From assembly GCF_002261215.1 (NCBI RefSeq), contig NZ_NEVS01000001.1, forward strand, positions 1,054,001 through 1,118,000: DNA of 64,000 bases, in the 5' to 3' direction. The position numbers and the translations under genes are program-made. Every line of letters begins with the position of its first letter. Within the stretch, counting starts at the first letter, position 1. The notes under the pieces were generated by a model. It saw nothing but the letters and a program-made list of their open reading frames with translations, was not told the DNA's origin and did no database searches. Of this stretch, positions 1 through 8,717 are shown one piece after another. Source of the DNA: Bordetella genomosp. 11 (GTDB lineage Bacteria; Pseudomonadota; Gammaproteobacteria; Burkholderiales; Burkholderiaceae_B).

Positions 1-226
1 AGCGGCCGGCCGCATCGATTTCCCGCGCGCCCGGCGGCAGGCCGCGCGCCAGCGCGGCGATACGGCCGTCGCGGATACCGATGTCGGCTTCGAAGATATC
101 GCCCGCGGTGGCCACGCGCGCATGGCGCACCACCAGGTCGTAGGGCCGTTCATCCGCCGCGCCGCGCGCCTGGCGTGGCGCATCCGGCATCGGCGGCGTT
201 GCGCTGCCGGATGGGGCGGGTTTCAT
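1..226 (-). CDS. Hydantoinase/dihydropyrimidinase-type amidohydrolase, N-terminal part only
   Basis: The first 75 residues of a protein that continues beyond the window edge. After a short Pro/Ala-rich leader, it reads YDLVVRHARVAT, then DIGIRDGRIAAL and GAREIDAAGR, the usual opening beta-sandwich of cyclic amidohydrolases (hydantoinase, dihydropyrimidinase, allantoinase). The metal-binding HxH that follows in this family lies outside the window, so activity cannot be judged. The ATG overlaps the stop codon of the upstream racemase-like gene (ATGA) and has a GGAGG ribosome site, so it is the last visible gene of the operon. Hydantoinase is inferred from the family and from the neighbouring racemase-fold gene; other cyclic amidases are possible. 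Confidence 0.75.
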   Translation of the reverse strand, partial: MKPAPSGSATPPMPDAPRQARGAADERPYDLVVRHARVATAGDIFEADIGIRDGRIAALARGLPPGAREIDAAGR

Positions 227-954
227 GCCACCTCCTGGAACAGCGATCCCCAGCCCTGTACCCGCCGCGCGTCGCCGCCGGCCAGCCGCAGGGACTTCCA
301 TACCGCCGTGGCGATGGTGTCGTAGATGGGGATGCCGGTTTCGCGTTCCAGTTCTTCCACCAGCGGCGCGCCGCGCAGGTTGGTGCAGAAGATCGAGATC
401 GCGTCCGGCCTGGCCTTGGCCGCCTCGCGCACCATGCCGCGCAGCGTGTCGGCGTCGACCTCGGAGAATGAAAAATTGTCGCGCCTGCCCAGATGGCGTT
501 CGGCGACGCATTCGTAGCCGGCGCCGGCGTAGTTGGCCAGGATGCGCGTCTGGACGTCATCCGTGTACGGCGTGACCAGCGCGTACTTCCTGACCTTGGT
601 GCGTTCGAAGATTTCGTTCAGCGCCAGCACCGATGTGCAGGCCTTGATGCCGGTGGCGGCTTCGATGCGCCGGCACAATTCGACGTCCGCGTCGAATCCC
701 AGCCAGCCGGACGATGTGCCGTTCCAGCAGATCACGTCCATTTTCGCGTGCGCCAGCAGTTCGGCCGCGCGCAGGATGGGGGTGTCGTCGAATTGCGCCA
801 GCGCGCGGTCCGACAGGGCGATTTCCGTGACGGGAAAGCGGCCGAAATGCGCGCTGGCATCGTCCAGCCCGGCGAGCATGGCGCTGGTCACCGGCTCCAG
901 CACGGTGTTGGAGGAGGGGGTCAGCATGCCCAGCAGCAAGCGTTTCGTGGTCAT
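223..954 (-). CDS. Asp/Glu/hydantoin racemase-superfamily enzyme (maleate isomerase-like)
   Basis: A 243-residue cytosolic protein. The N-terminus LGMLTPSSNTVLEP matches the substrate-binding PSSNT segment of maleate isomerases and related Asp/Glu-racemase-fold enzymes. A cysteine precedes the WNGTSSGWLG loop, and a second lies in ISIFCTNLRGAP, near the positions of the two catalytic cysteines of this fold. Enzymes of the family include maleate isomerase, arylmalonate decarboxylase, and aspartate and hydantoin racemases, and sequence reading alone does not separate them. It overlaps the hydantoinase-type gene by ATGA and follows an ABC importer, so a role in racemising or isomerising an imported cyclic amide or dicarboxylate is a reasonable inference. 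Confidence 0.75.
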   Translation of the reverse strand: MTTKRLLLGMLTPSSNTVLEPVTSAMLAGLDDASAHFGRFPVTEIALSDRALAQFDDTPILRAAELLAHAKMDVICWNGTSSGWLGFDADVELCRRIEAATGIKACTSVLALNEIFERTKVRKYALVTPYTDDVQTRILANYAGAGYECVAERHLGRRDNFSFSEVDADTLRGMVREAAKARPDAISIFCTNLRGAPLVEELERETGIPIYDTIATAVWKSLRLAGGDARRVQGWGSLFQEVA

Positions 955-1104
955 GGGGCGGTTCCTGCGTAGAAGGGAAAGCCGGCGCGCGTGGCGGCGC
1001 CGGCGGGGTCAAGGTGGGAAGGCGGCGCGGACGGGGCCAAGGGCGCGTCCGATCCGCGCGCGCGGGCGCCAAGCGTCGCGGGCCGCCCATTCCCGGTCAT
1101 GCGT

Positions 1105-1878
1105 TCACGCGGCGCGCGCCAGCGCGGCTTCTTCGCGGATAAGCGACAGCACATGGCGCTTGAGCTCGTTGAACACGGCGGATGTGGTGTCGCGCGGGCG
1201 CGGCAGGTCGACGGGTATCAGTTCGCGGATGCGGCCGGGCCGATGCGTCATGACGGCGACCTGGGTGCCCAGGATCAGCGCCTCTTCGACGCTGTGCGTG
1301 ACGAACACGATCGTCGATTGCGACTTCTGCCAGATGGAGACGAGTTCCTCCTGGATGTCGGCCTTGGTCTGCGCGTCCAGCGCGGCGAAGGGTTCGTCCA
1401 TCAGGATCACCCCCGGGTTGAGCAGCAGCGCGCGCGCGATGCCCACGCGCTGGCTCATGCCGCCGGACAGTTCGGACGGGTAGTGGTCCTCGAAACCGGT
1501 CAGGCCCACCAGGTCGATATAGGGCTGCGCCAGCTTGCGCCGTTCGTCCTTGGACTTGCCGCGCAGGCGATAGGGAAAGGCCACGTTGTCCCAGACCGGC
1601 AGCCACGGCATCAGGGTGGCCTGCTGGAAAACCATGCCACGGTCCGCGCCGGGCCGCGTGACGGGTTTGCCTTCCACGGTCACCCTGCCCGTGGTGGGAT
1701 GTTCGAAGCCGGCCAGCATATTCAGCAGCGTGGACTTGCCGCAGCCGGACGGCCCCAGCAGGCACAGCAATTCGTGGCGGCCGACGCTCAGCGACACATC
1801 CTTCAGCGTCAGCAGCTCGGTATTGCGGCGCGCGTCGTAGAAGGTCTTGCCTATGCTTTCGAAAACGACGTGGCTCAT
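1105..1878 (-). CDS. ABC transporter ATPase of the nitrate/sulfonate/taurine type
   Basis: A 257-residue nucleotide-binding subunit. Walker A GPSGCGKST lies near residue 43, the Q-loop in VFQQATLMPW, the signature LSGGMSQR near 137, Walker B VILMDEP near 157, and the switch histidine in FVTHSVEEA. The short C-terminus and Q-loop wording resemble SsuB/TauB/ThiZ ATPases. The start codon overlaps the permease stop (ATGA), showing translational coupling. It should power import of the ligand captured by the binding protein at 2719-3723. Family assignment is secure; the substrate is unknown. Confidence 0.9.
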   Translation of the reverse strand: MSHVVFESIGKTFYDARRNTELLTLKDVSLSVGRHELLCLLGPSGCGKSTLLNMLAGFEHPTTGRVTVEGKPVTRPGADRGMVFQQATLMPWLPVWDNVAFPYRLRGKSKDERRKLAQPYIDLVGLTGFEDHYPSELSGGMSQRVGIARALLLNPGVILMDEPFAALDAQTKADIQEELVSIWQKSQSTIVFVTHSVEEALILGTQVAVMTHRPGRIRELIPVDLPRPRDTTSAVFNELKRHVLSLIREEAALARAA

Positions 1879-2696
1879 CGTGGACTCCTGGCGGCCTGCT
1901 GGCTGCCTTGCAGCGTGGATCCGCGCTGCCAGTGCAGGCAGGCGTTCATGATGGTCTTCAGCAGCAGGTCGGACAGATAGCCGAGCAGGCCGATGCTGAC
2001 CATGGCGGCAATGACCATGTCGTAGCGCAGGAAGTAATACGAATCCCACAGCGAATATCCCAGGCCGCTCTTGACCGCCACCATTTCCGCCGTGACGGTC
2101 AGCATCCATGCCGAGCCGATGGCGATGCGCAGCCCCGAAAAAATGCTGGGCAGCGCGGCGGGCAGCACGACGTGGCGCAGCAGCTGCCATTGCGTGGCAT
2201 CCATCATGGCGGCGGCGCGGATCAGGTTGCGGTCGACGTTCTTCACGCCATGGATGGTATTCATCAGGATCGGAAAGAAGGCGCCCAGGAAGACCAGGAA
2301 GATCGCCGGCTTGTTGGCGATGCCGAACCAGATGATGGCCAGCGGAATCCACGACACGGGCGGTATCGGCCGCAGCACCTGTATCGTCGGCTCGATGGTC
2401 TTTTCCACCCAGCGCCACCAGCCGATGGCGATGCCCAGCAGAATGCCGCTGGCCGCCGCGATCGCGTAGCCGGCCAGCACGCGCAGCAGGCTGGCGAAGG
2501 CGGCCGGCAGCCATTCGCCGCTGTACGACTGGGTGCTGCCGTCGGTGCCGAATATCCAGTCGGCCCAGGTCAGCAGCACGCGCGAGGGCGCGGGCAGCAG
2601 CGCGGGCGGGATCAGCCCGGACCGGGAGAATGCCTCCCAGGCGAGCAGGACGACGACCGGGACCACCAGCCGCTCTTTGTGGGCGAATAGACGCAT
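1875..2696 (-). CDS. ABC transporter permease of the nitrate/sulfonate/taurine type
   Basis: A 273-residue inner-membrane protein with about six hydrophobic segments. The cytoplasmic coupling loop is AAMMDATQWQLLRHVVLPAALPSIFSGLRIAIGSAW, close to the EAA-G-I-LP motif of SsuC/TauC permeases. The periplasmic segment EPTIQVLRPIPPVSWIPLAIIWFG is also typical. It lies 22 bp after the binding-protein gene and overlaps the ATPase gene, giving the operon order binding protein, permease, ATPase, racemase, hydantoinase. The substrate cannot be read from the sequence. Confidence 0.9.
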   Translation of the reverse strand: MRLFAHKERLVVPVVVLLAWEAFSRSGLIPPALLPAPSRVLLTWADWIFGTDGSTQSYSGEWLPAAFASLLRVLAGYAIAAASGILLGIAIGWWRWVEKTIEPTIQVLRPIPPVSWIPLAIIWFGIANKPAIFLVFLGAFFPILMNTIHGVKNVDRNLIRAAAMMDATQWQLLRHVVLPAALPSIFSGLRIAIGSAWMLTVTAEMVAVKSGLGYSLWDSYYFLRYDMVIAAMVSIGLLGYLSDLLLKTIMNACLHWQRGSTLQGSQQAARSPR

Positions 2697-2718
2697 GGGA
2701 TTCTCCGTGCCGCCGGCG

Positions 2719-3723
2719 TCAATCGCCGAGTTCGCTCTTCGGTTTGCCGGTGGCCTTGACCAGGAAGCTGTAGTCCATGTGCGCCGGGATCTGGCCGGTG
2801 ACGTCGGTCGACACGTAGTGCAGGTCCTTCATCATCTTGGCGATCGCCAGCGTCTGCTTCTGGTACATCGCGTAGTCGGGATAGGCGTTGTCCAGGGCGG
2901 CGGCGGCGACCTTGGGATCCAGCGCCGTGTACTTGGTAATGCTGTCCATCCACACCTGGCGGTCGGTCTTCAGCTTGTCGACCAGGGTTACCACGGCATC
3001 GACCGTGGCCTGTACCGCCTGGGGCTTGGCCTTGATGACGTCGGAGCGGGTAACGATCAGGTTCGTCAGCTTGCCGGCGGCCTGGTCGTAGGGGAAATCG
3101 AAATGCTTGCCGGCGCCGGTCATGCGGATCTGCGACGCGAAAGGTTCCACCGTGGACACCAGGTCGATTTCATTGCGCTGCAGGGCGGCCGCGTGGTCGG
3201 CGGGGTTGGGGATATTGATGAACTGCACGTCCTTGTCCGGATTGATGCCGTGCGTGGCGAGCACGCCGCGCATGTGCAGGTCCTGGGCGTTGCCGCGCGA
3301 GGCGGCCACGCGCAGCGGCTGGCCGGCCTTTTTGCGTTCGGCGATCAGCTTCTTCAGGCTGTCCCAATCGTCGGCCTTCAGGTTCAGGGCGGGCGCGGAC
3401 AGCATTTCGGAGCCGCCGTTCACCTGGCCGGAAATCGCCACGACATCGAAGCCCTTGTCCAGCGCGGTGACGAAATGCAGGTAAGTGACCTGGGCGACGT
3501 CGATGCTCTTGGACACCAGCGCCGTCAGCACGTCGTTGCCGGAGGTAAAGGCGGTGGCGTCTATGGTCACGCCCTTGGCGAGCTGCGGGGTCAGGCCCAT
3601 GGGCACGCAGTGCGCGCATTTGGCGAAACCGAGTTTGATTTCCGGGTCGGCGGCCTGGGCCGCGCCGTGTGACCCGGCCAAGGCCGCCAGGGCGATGGCT
3701 GCCACCGCTTTGATGAAAGACAT
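2719..3723 (-). CDS. Periplasmic ABC substrate-binding protein (SsuA/THI5-like)
   Basis: A 334-residue exported protein. The chosen ATG begins MSFIKAVAAIALAALAG with a signal peptide ending near AAQAAD and has an AGGAG site; a longer reading frame upstream lacks a signal peptide. The mature part starts PEIKLGFAKCAHCVPMG and contains NDVLTALVSKSIDVAQV and NEIDLVSTVEPFASQI, typical of the NMT1/THI5-like and sulfonate-binding fold. CAHC is unusual for this fold: its two cysteines could form a disulfide or contact the ligand. First gene of the operon, probably driven from the intergenic region shared with the GntR gene. Confidence 0.85.
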   Translation of the reverse strand: MSFIKAVAAIALAALAGSHGAAQAADPEIKLGFAKCAHCVPMGLTPQLAKGVTIDATAFTSGNDVLTALVSKSIDVAQVTYLHFVTALDKGFDVVAISGQVNGGSEMLSAPALNLKADDWDSLKKLIAERKKAGQPLRVAASRGNAQDLHMRGVLATHGINPDKDVQFINIPNPADHAAALQRNEIDLVSTVEPFASQIRMTGAGKHFDFPYDQAAGKLTNLIVTRSDVIKAKPQAVQATVDAVVTLVDKLKTDRQVWMDSITKYTALDPKVAAAALDNAYPDYAMYQKQTLAIAKMMKDLHYVSTDVTGQIPAHMDYSFLVKATGKPKSELGD

Positions 3724-3834
3724 GGGGAAGGCTCCTGTGTTGCGTGATCGGTACGGGACGGCGGGCCGGGCTGCCGGTATGGCGGCCAGGTATCCGGACG
3801 GGATTAAGCAATAGATGTGCCAACTTTCCCAATG

Positions 3835-3848
3835 GATTGTGCACAATC
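3835..3848. promoter_or_regulatory. Perfect palindrome GATTGTGCACAATC, candidate GntR operator
   Basis: A 14-bp perfect palindrome 112 bp upstream of the binding-protein start. The TTGTGCACAA core has the TTGTNNACAA shape seen in many GntR-family operators. A one-base variant recurs at 4094-4107, upstream of the GntR gene, which makes binding by that regulator likely. Not tested. Confidence 0.6.
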
Positions 3849-4093
3849 GTGGATGGCTTTGTTCTCAGCGAAATCGTCACAATCGGGGGGCCCTTGGCCA
3901 GGGGGCTGAGCTGTGATCGTGCGCCAGGATGGGGCCGCGTGCACCGGGAAAGCGCAAGGAGCGGTGCGTTCCGGCCGGCTCGATGCGATGGGTCGGCGTC
4001 GGCCCGCGCGCGCCGTTCGCCGCTGTCGCCACGGCGCAATGGCCGCGGGATGTATGGCCGGCGCCACGATATGGCGTTTCCAGTTTTCCTTTC

Positions 4094-4107
4094 GATTGCG
4101 CACAATC
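4094..4107. promoter_or_regulatory. Near-palindrome GATTGCGCACAATC, second candidate GntR operator
   Basis: Differs from the 3835-3848 palindrome at one position (C for T), leaving a single mismatched base pair. It lies 93 bp upstream of the GntR start, fitting autoregulation together with control of the divergent operon. Confidence 0.55.
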
Positions 4108-4199
4108 TAGAATGTCGCTCACACGCGGCGAAGCCTGGCGCGCGTGGCGCCCCAAGCTTCGCCGCAATGCCGTTTTCCTGGATACCGCCCGCCGCCCGT

Positions 4200-4934
4200 A
4201 TGGACTCCCAGATCGACAAGAGCTCGTCTTCCCGCCGCCCCGATAGCGACGGCGCGCCGTCCGCCATGCTGGCCAACGAAGAGATCTACCGCAGGCTCCA
4301 GCAGGCGGTGTTCGAACACCGCCTGCTGCCCGGCACGCGCCTGGTGGAAGACCATCTGGCCGAGGTCACCGGCAGCACACGCGGGCGCATCCGCCAGGTG
4401 CTGGCACGCCTCGCGCACGAAAACCTGGTCACCCTGGTGCCGAACCGCGGCGCCTTCATCGCCAAGCCCAGCGTCGAGGAGGCGCGCGAGGTCTTCGCCA
4501 TGCGCCATATGATCGAGCCGCCCATGGCCGAGCTGCTGGCGCGCGCGCCCAAGCCGGCGCAGATCCATCGCCTGCGCGCCCATGTGCGGCAGGAAGCCGC
4601 GGCGCGCGCCTCCGGCGAGCGATCCGTCATCATTCGCCTGTCCGGCGAATTCCACCTGCTGATGGCGGAGCTAACCGGCAATCGCATCCTGATGCGCACG
4701 CTGCGCGAGCTGTGCGCGCAGACCTGCCTGGTCATCACGCTGTACGACAAGCCCAATACGCCCGCGTGTCCCTATCACGAGCACGAGGACGTCATCGATG
4801 CCATCGAAGCGCGCGACAGCGGGCGGGCCGCCAGCCTGATGCGCCACCACCTGCAGCACATCGAAGCCACGCTGGCGCTGGAGGAACCCGAAGTCGCGCC
4901 GCGCGTGGACCTGCAGTCGCTGTTCGCCGGCTGA
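4200..4934 (+). CDS. GntR-family transcriptional regulator with FCD domain
   Basis: A 244-residue DNA-binding protein. Residues about 22-90 form the winged helix: NEEIYRRLQQAVFEHRLLPGTRLVEDHLAEVTGSTRGRIRQVLARLAHENLVTLVPNRGAFI. The rest is an all-helical FCD effector domain with ligand-contact candidates in REVFAMRHMIEPPMAEL, EFHLLMAELTGN and HEHEDVIDAI, whose conserved His residues normally hold a metal or carboxylate. The ATG at 4200 is the nearest one giving a normal length; no clear ribosome site is visible, so an upstream in-frame ATG at 4168 is possible. Its divergent placement suggests it controls the importer/hydantoinase operon. Confidence 0.85.
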   Translation: MDSQIDKSSSSRRPDSDGAPSAMLANEEIYRRLQQAVFEHRLLPGTRLVEDHLAEVTGSTRGRIRQVLARLAHENLVTLVPNRGAFIAKPSVEEAREVFAMRHMIEPPMAELLARAPKPAQIHRLRAHVRQEAAARASGERSVIIRLSGEFHLLMAELTGNRILMRTLRELCAQTCLVITLYDKPNTPACPYHEHEDVIDAIEARDSGRAASLMRHHLQHIEATLALEEPEVAPRVDLQSLFAG

Positions 4935-5134
4935 ACATATCGGCCGCCGGCGCGCGGGGTTGCCCGCGCCGCGTATCGCGCGCGGGGGCAGCCGGTACGG
5001 GCCGCCGGCATGGCGGATTTCCCCGGGGCATTGCGCTTCGAATTTCCAGAACGTCCGCTGCGAAAATCTGTAATGGACAGGCCGGTGCGCGGCTTCCAGA
5101 ATCGGCTTGGTCCTTCTCCTAGCGGAACATCGCC

Positions 5135-6691
5135 ATGCCGGCTTCCTCCGATTCCCTGGTTTCCTGGTCCACCGTGGACCTGCGGCGCGCCATCGGCGAC
5201 AAGACGATCTCGCCGGTCGAACTGTTGCAGGCCTGCCTGGCGCGCATCGAGGCGCTCAATCCGCATCTGAACGCCATCACCGCCACCTGCTACGAGCGCG
5301 CGCAGGAAGAAGCGCGCGCGGCCGAAGCGGCGGTCCTGCGCGGCCTGCCGCTGGGTGCGCTGCATGGCCTGCCGCTGGGCGTGAAGGACCTGGAAGAGAC
5401 CGAGGGCCTGTTGACCACCTTCGGCTCGCCCATGTATCGCGGCCATGTGCCCGCCGCGGATAACCTGATGGTGGCGCGCATGCGGCGCGCCGGCGCCATT
5501 GTCGTCGGCAAAACCAATGTGCCGGAACTGGGGGCCGGCGCGAATACGCGCAATCCTGTCTGGGGCGCCACCGGCAATCCTTTCGATCCGCGCTTGAACT
5601 GCGGCGGTTCCTCGGGCGGCTCGGCGGTCGCGCTGGCCACCGACATGCTGCCGCTGTGCACGGGATCGGATACGGGCGGCTCGCTGCGCATCCCGGCCGC
5701 CAAGTGCGGCGTCATCGGCTTCCGGCCGTCCCCGGGACTGGTGCCGGTGGAACGCCGCGCGCTGGGATGGACGCCGATCTCCGTGGTCGGCCCCATGGGC
5801 CGCGCGATGGACGACGTGGGCCTGCACTTGTCCGCGATCGCCGGCCGCGCGGATTGCGATCCGCTGTCGTACGACGTCGACGCGGCGGCCTTCGCCAGCC
5901 TGCGCCCGCGCGACCTCGGCAGCCTGCGCGTCGGCTACACGGTGGACTTCGGCGTATGCGAGGTCGATGACGATATCCGCCGCGCATTCCTGGCCAAGGT
6001 GCAGGCCATGCGCCATCTGTTCAGCAGCTGCGACGAAGTGCGGCCGGACCTGGCCGCGGCGCACCGCTGCTTCGATGTGATCCGGGCGGCCAACTACGTG
6101 GCCCGCTATCGCGAGGCCTATGAGGCGAATCCCGATAATCTGGGCCCCAATCCGCGCGCCAACTACGAAATGGGCGCTTCGATGACGCTGGCCGACCATA
6201 CCGCGGCGCACCTGGACCAGACCCGCATGTTCAAGGCTTTCCAGGCGCTGTACCAGGACTACGACGTGATCCTGGCGCCCACCACGCCGGTGACGCCCTT
6301 CCCATGGACCCAGCTGGCGCTGGACCGCATCAACGGCAAGCCCCAGGAAAACTACTACCGCTGGCTGGCGCTGACCTATGTCGTGACCTTGATGACCAAC
6401 CCCGCGCTGTCCATGCCCTGCGGGCGCGATCACGCGGGCATGCCTTTCGGCATGCAGGTCATCGGCGGCTTCCGCCAGGACCTGGCGCTGCTGGAAATCT
6501 GCAAATCGCTGGAATGGGCCTGGGCGCGCGATCCCGCGCTGGCCCGGCCGCTGCCGGACCTGGATCGCCTGCGCGCGCAGGCGCCGCTGGATTTCCGCAC
6601 CGGCATCGTGACCGCGCCGCCCGACCCGGCACTGGTGCGCGGGTCGGCCGGTGCCGCGCGCGCGGATGGCTCGGTGGACGTGGCGGTCTGA
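5135..6691 (+). CDS. Amidase of the amidase-signature family
   Basis: A 518-residue cytosolic enzyme hydrolysing an unknown amide to acid plus ammonia or amine. The Ser-cisSer-Lys triad is visible: Lys84 in LPLGVKDLEE, the cis serine in NCGGSSGGSAVALA (about 159-160) and the nucleophile Ser183 in GSDTGGSLRIPA. Length is normal for aspartyl/glutamyl-tRNA amidotransferase A-like amidases, but there are no gatB/gatC neighbours, so a catabolic or detoxifying amidase is more likely. It stands alone and is followed by a strong hairpin at 6742-6782. It could be regulated with the GntR gene 200 bp upstream, but nothing in the sequence shows this. Confidence 0.9.
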   Translation: MPASSDSLVSWSTVDLRRAIGDKTISPVELLQACLARIEALNPHLNAITATCYERAQEEARAAEAAVLRGLPLGALHGLPLGVKDLEETEGLLTTFGSPMYRGHVPAADNLMVARMRRAGAIVVGKTNVPELGAGANTRNPVWGATGNPFDPRLNCGGSSGGSAVALATDMLPLCTGSDTGGSLRIPAAKCGVIGFRPSPGLVPVERRALGWTPISVVGPMGRAMDDVGLHLSAIAGRADCDPLSYDVDAAAFASLRPRDLGSLRVGYTVDFGVCEVDDDIRRAFLAKVQAMRHLFSSCDEVRPDLAAAHRCFDVIRAANYVARYREAYEANPDNLGPNPRANYEMGASMTLADHTAAHLDQTRMFKAFQALYQDYDVILAPTTPVTPFPWTQLALDRINGKPQENYYRWLALTYVVTLMTNPALSMPCGRDHAGMPFGMQVIGGFRQDLALLEICKSLEWAWARDPALARPLPDLDRLRAQAPLDFRTGIVTAPPDPALVRGSAGAARADGSVDVAV

Positions 6692-6741
6692 ACCGCCCAG
6701 CCTGCCAGGGCCTGGGGATATCCCCATCAGGGCCACTACGT

Positions 6742-6782
6742 ACAGCCCGCAAAGCCGCGCCGTTGCTGGCTTTGCGGGCTGT
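6742..6782 (+). terminator. Hairpin terminator after the amidase gene
   Basis: A 15-bp perfect stem (6742-6756 with 6768-6782) closes an 11-base loop and is followed by TCTAATTT. It lies 50 bp after the amidase stop and separates it from the peptide-importer operon. The U-tract is weak but the stem is strong. Confidence 0.75.
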
Positions 6783-6818
6783 TCTAATTTCGGCAACAGC
6801 CGCGCGCGAATATTGAAA

Positions 6819-6848
6819 TTGCTGCGTGCCAGCGCCCAACCCTAGAAT
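6819..6848 (+). promoter_or_regulatory. Candidate sigma-70 promoter for the peptide ABC operon
   Basis: TTGCTG (6819-6824) and TAGAAT (6843-6848) are separated by 18 bp. The -10 box matches at five of six bases; the -35 matches only at TTG. It lies just after the amidase terminator and about 90 bp before the first permease start. Confidence 0.4.
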
Positions 6849-6940
6849 TTTTGCACCGCGCAAATCTGCGTTTGCCATGGAAGATATGCCTGCTTCGGCG
6901 GGCGCCGCGATGCTTCCGTGACGCTTCCCGACGAGGTCCG

Positions 6941-7882
6941 ATGTTCTCGTACGTCCTGCGCCGCCTGCTCGCCACGCTCCCCGTCATGCTGTTCGTCGCG
7001 CTGTTCGTTTTCGCGCTGCTCGACCTGGCGCCGGGCGACCCCGCCGCGCTGCTGGCGGGCGAGGACGCAACCGCGCAGGACATTGCCCGCATCCGCGCCA
7101 CCCTGGGACTGGACCAGCCCTTCCTGCTGCGCTTCGGCCACTGGATCTGGGCGGTGCTGCACGGCGATTTGGGTACCTCGCTGTTCACCAGCCAGCCCGT
7201 CTCGTACATGATCGGCCAGCGCCTGGCGCCCACCTTCAGCCTGATGGTCATGACCCTGGTGCTATCGGTGCTGGTGGCCGTGCCGCTGGGCGCGCTGGCG
7301 GCATGGCGGCACAACCGCTGGCAGGACCGCGGCATCATGGTCAGCGCCGTGCTGGGATTTTCGATTCCTTCCTTCGTGGTCGGCTATCTCCTGGCCTGGC
7401 TGCTGGGCCTGCAGCTGCGCTGGTTTCCGGTGCAGGGCTACGTGCCGTTGTCGCGCGGCCTGTGGGCCTCGCTGTACACCCTGGTGCTGCCGGCACTGGC
7501 GCTGGGCAGCGTATATATCGCGCTGATCACGCGCATCACCCGGGCCACGCTGCTGGAAACGCTCTCGCAGGATTATGTGCGCACGGCGCGCGCGAAGGGC
7601 GTGCACGATCGCACCCTGTTGTTCCGCCACGCGCTGAAGAATGCGGCCGTTCCCATCCTGACCGTGATCGGCAGCGGCGTCGCCCTGCTGATCAGCGGCA
7701 CGGTGATCACCGAAACCGTTTTCTCCATACCGGGGCTGGGACGCCTGACGGTGGATGCCATCCTGCGGCGCGACTACCCGGTCATCCAGGGTGTCATCCT
7801 GCTGTTCAGCTTCATGTACGTGCTGATCAACCTGGCGGTGGATTTGCTCTATCGCGTCTTCGATCCAAGGATCAAATACTGA
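6941..7882 (+). CDS. Peptide-type ABC permease, DppB-like
   Basis: A 313-residue inner-membrane protein with six predicted segments. It begins MFSYVLRRLLATLPVMLFV and carries the DppB/OppB landmarks LAPGDPAALL, LGLDQPFLLRFGHW, the coupling loop QDYVRTARAKGVHDRTLLFRHALKNAAVPILTVIG and the end YRVFDPRIKY. The ATG at 6941 follows an ACGAGG site and gives the standard N-terminus. Its stop overlaps the next start (TGATG). It forms the pore with the DppC-like subunit; the cargo is probably a short peptide or related compound, as inferred from the M81 peptidase at the operon end. Confidence 0.93.
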   Translation: MFSYVLRRLLATLPVMLFVALFVFALLDLAPGDPAALLAGEDATAQDIARIRATLGLDQPFLLRFGHWIWAVLHGDLGTSLFTSQPVSYMIGQRLAPTFSLMVMTLVLSVLVAVPLGALAAWRHNRWQDRGIMVSAVLGFSIPSFVVGYLLAWLLGLQLRWFPVQGYVPLSRGLWASLYTLVLPALALGSVYIALITRITRATLLETLSQDYVRTARAKGVHDRTLLFRHALKNAAVPILTVIGSGVALLISGTVITETVFSIPGLGRLTVDAILRRDYPVIQGVILLFSFMYVLINLAVDLLYRVFDPRIKY

Positions 7883-8715
7883 TGCGCGCCTTCCTCAAGA
7901 TCCTGCGCGAACATCCCACCATCGCCGTGGGCGGTGTGCTCCTGCTGCTGCTGGCGCTGGTGGCCGTGCTCGCGCCCTGGCTGCATACCGTCGACCCCAC
8001 CGCGCTGTCGCCCGTCAACCGCACGCGGCCGCCCAGCGAACGCTTCTGGTTCGGCACGGACCTGCTGGGACGCGACGTCTATTCGAGGGTGATCTATGGC
8101 GCCCGGGTGTCGCTGATCGTCGGCTTCACGGTGGCCATCCTGTCCACCGTGGCAGGCGTTGCGATCGGGCTTGCCGCGGGCTTCGTGCGCTGGGTGGACG
8201 CGGTGGCCATGCGCATCATGGACGGCTTCATGTCCATCCCCACCATCCTGCTGGCCATCGCCCTGATTTCGCTGAGCAAGGCGTCGCTGCACAACGTGAT
8301 CTTCGCCATCACGCTGGCGGAAATCCCCCGTGTCGTGCGCCTGGTCCGCGGCGTGGTGCTCTCGCTGCGCGAGCAGCCCTATGTGGAGTCCGCCGTGGCG
8401 GCCGGCGCCAGCCGCCTGCGCGTGGTGCTGCGCCACATCCTGCCCAATACCATCGCGCCGCTGACGGTGCAGGCCACTTATATCTGCGGCGTGGCCATCC
8501 TGGCCGAAGCCGGCCTGTCCTTCATCGGCGCGGGCGTGCCGCCGGCCACGCCGTCGTGGGGCAACATCATGGCCGAAGGGCGGGCGCTGTGGCAGATCAA
8601 GCCGTACCTGATCGCCTTTCCGGCCATCTTCCTGTCGATCACGATACTGGCGGTCAATATGCTGGGTGACGGCCTGCGCGACGCCATCGACCCGCGCATG
8701 GCGAAAAGGATCTGA
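7882..8715 (+). CDS. Peptide-type ABC permease, DppC-like
   Basis: A 277-residue inner-membrane partner of the DppB-like subunit. The N-terminal helix is followed by the family segment [32 protein letters not shown]. The coupling loop is [34 protein letters not shown], and it ends [17 protein letters not shown]. It overlaps the upstream gene by one base and lies 2 bp before the ATPase gene, so translation is probably coupled through the operon. Confidence 0.93.
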   Translation: MRAFLKILREHPTIAVGGVLLLLLALVAVLAPWLHTVDPTALSPVNRTRPPSERFWFGTDLLGRDVYSRVIYGARVSLIVGFTVAILSTVAGVAIGLAAGFVRWVDAVAMRIMDGFMSIPTILLAIALISLSKASLHNVIFAITLAEIPRVVRLVRGVVLSLREQPYVESAVAAGASRLRVVLRHILPNTIAPLTVQATYICGVAILAEAGLSFIGAGVPPATPSWGNIMAEGRALWQIKPYLIAFPAIFLSITILAVNMLGDGLRDAIDPRMAKRI

Positions 8716-8717
8716 CC

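Larger units (their letters stand above)
3724..4199. promoter_or_regulatory. Divergent intergenic region between ABC operon and GntR gene
   Basis: This 476-bp stretch has no convincing gene. It must hold the promoters of the minus-strand importer operon and of the plus-strand GntR gene. It contains two related palindromes (3835-3848 and 4094-4107) about 260 bp apart, each close to one of the two transcription units. I could not settle on a sigma-70 promoter for either direction. Confidence 0.6.

Noticed and set aside
4775..6796. 673-codon minus-strand frame opposite the amidase gene
   Set aside because: Shadow of the amidase; composition is Arg/His/Gln/Gly-rich and no family is recognisable.
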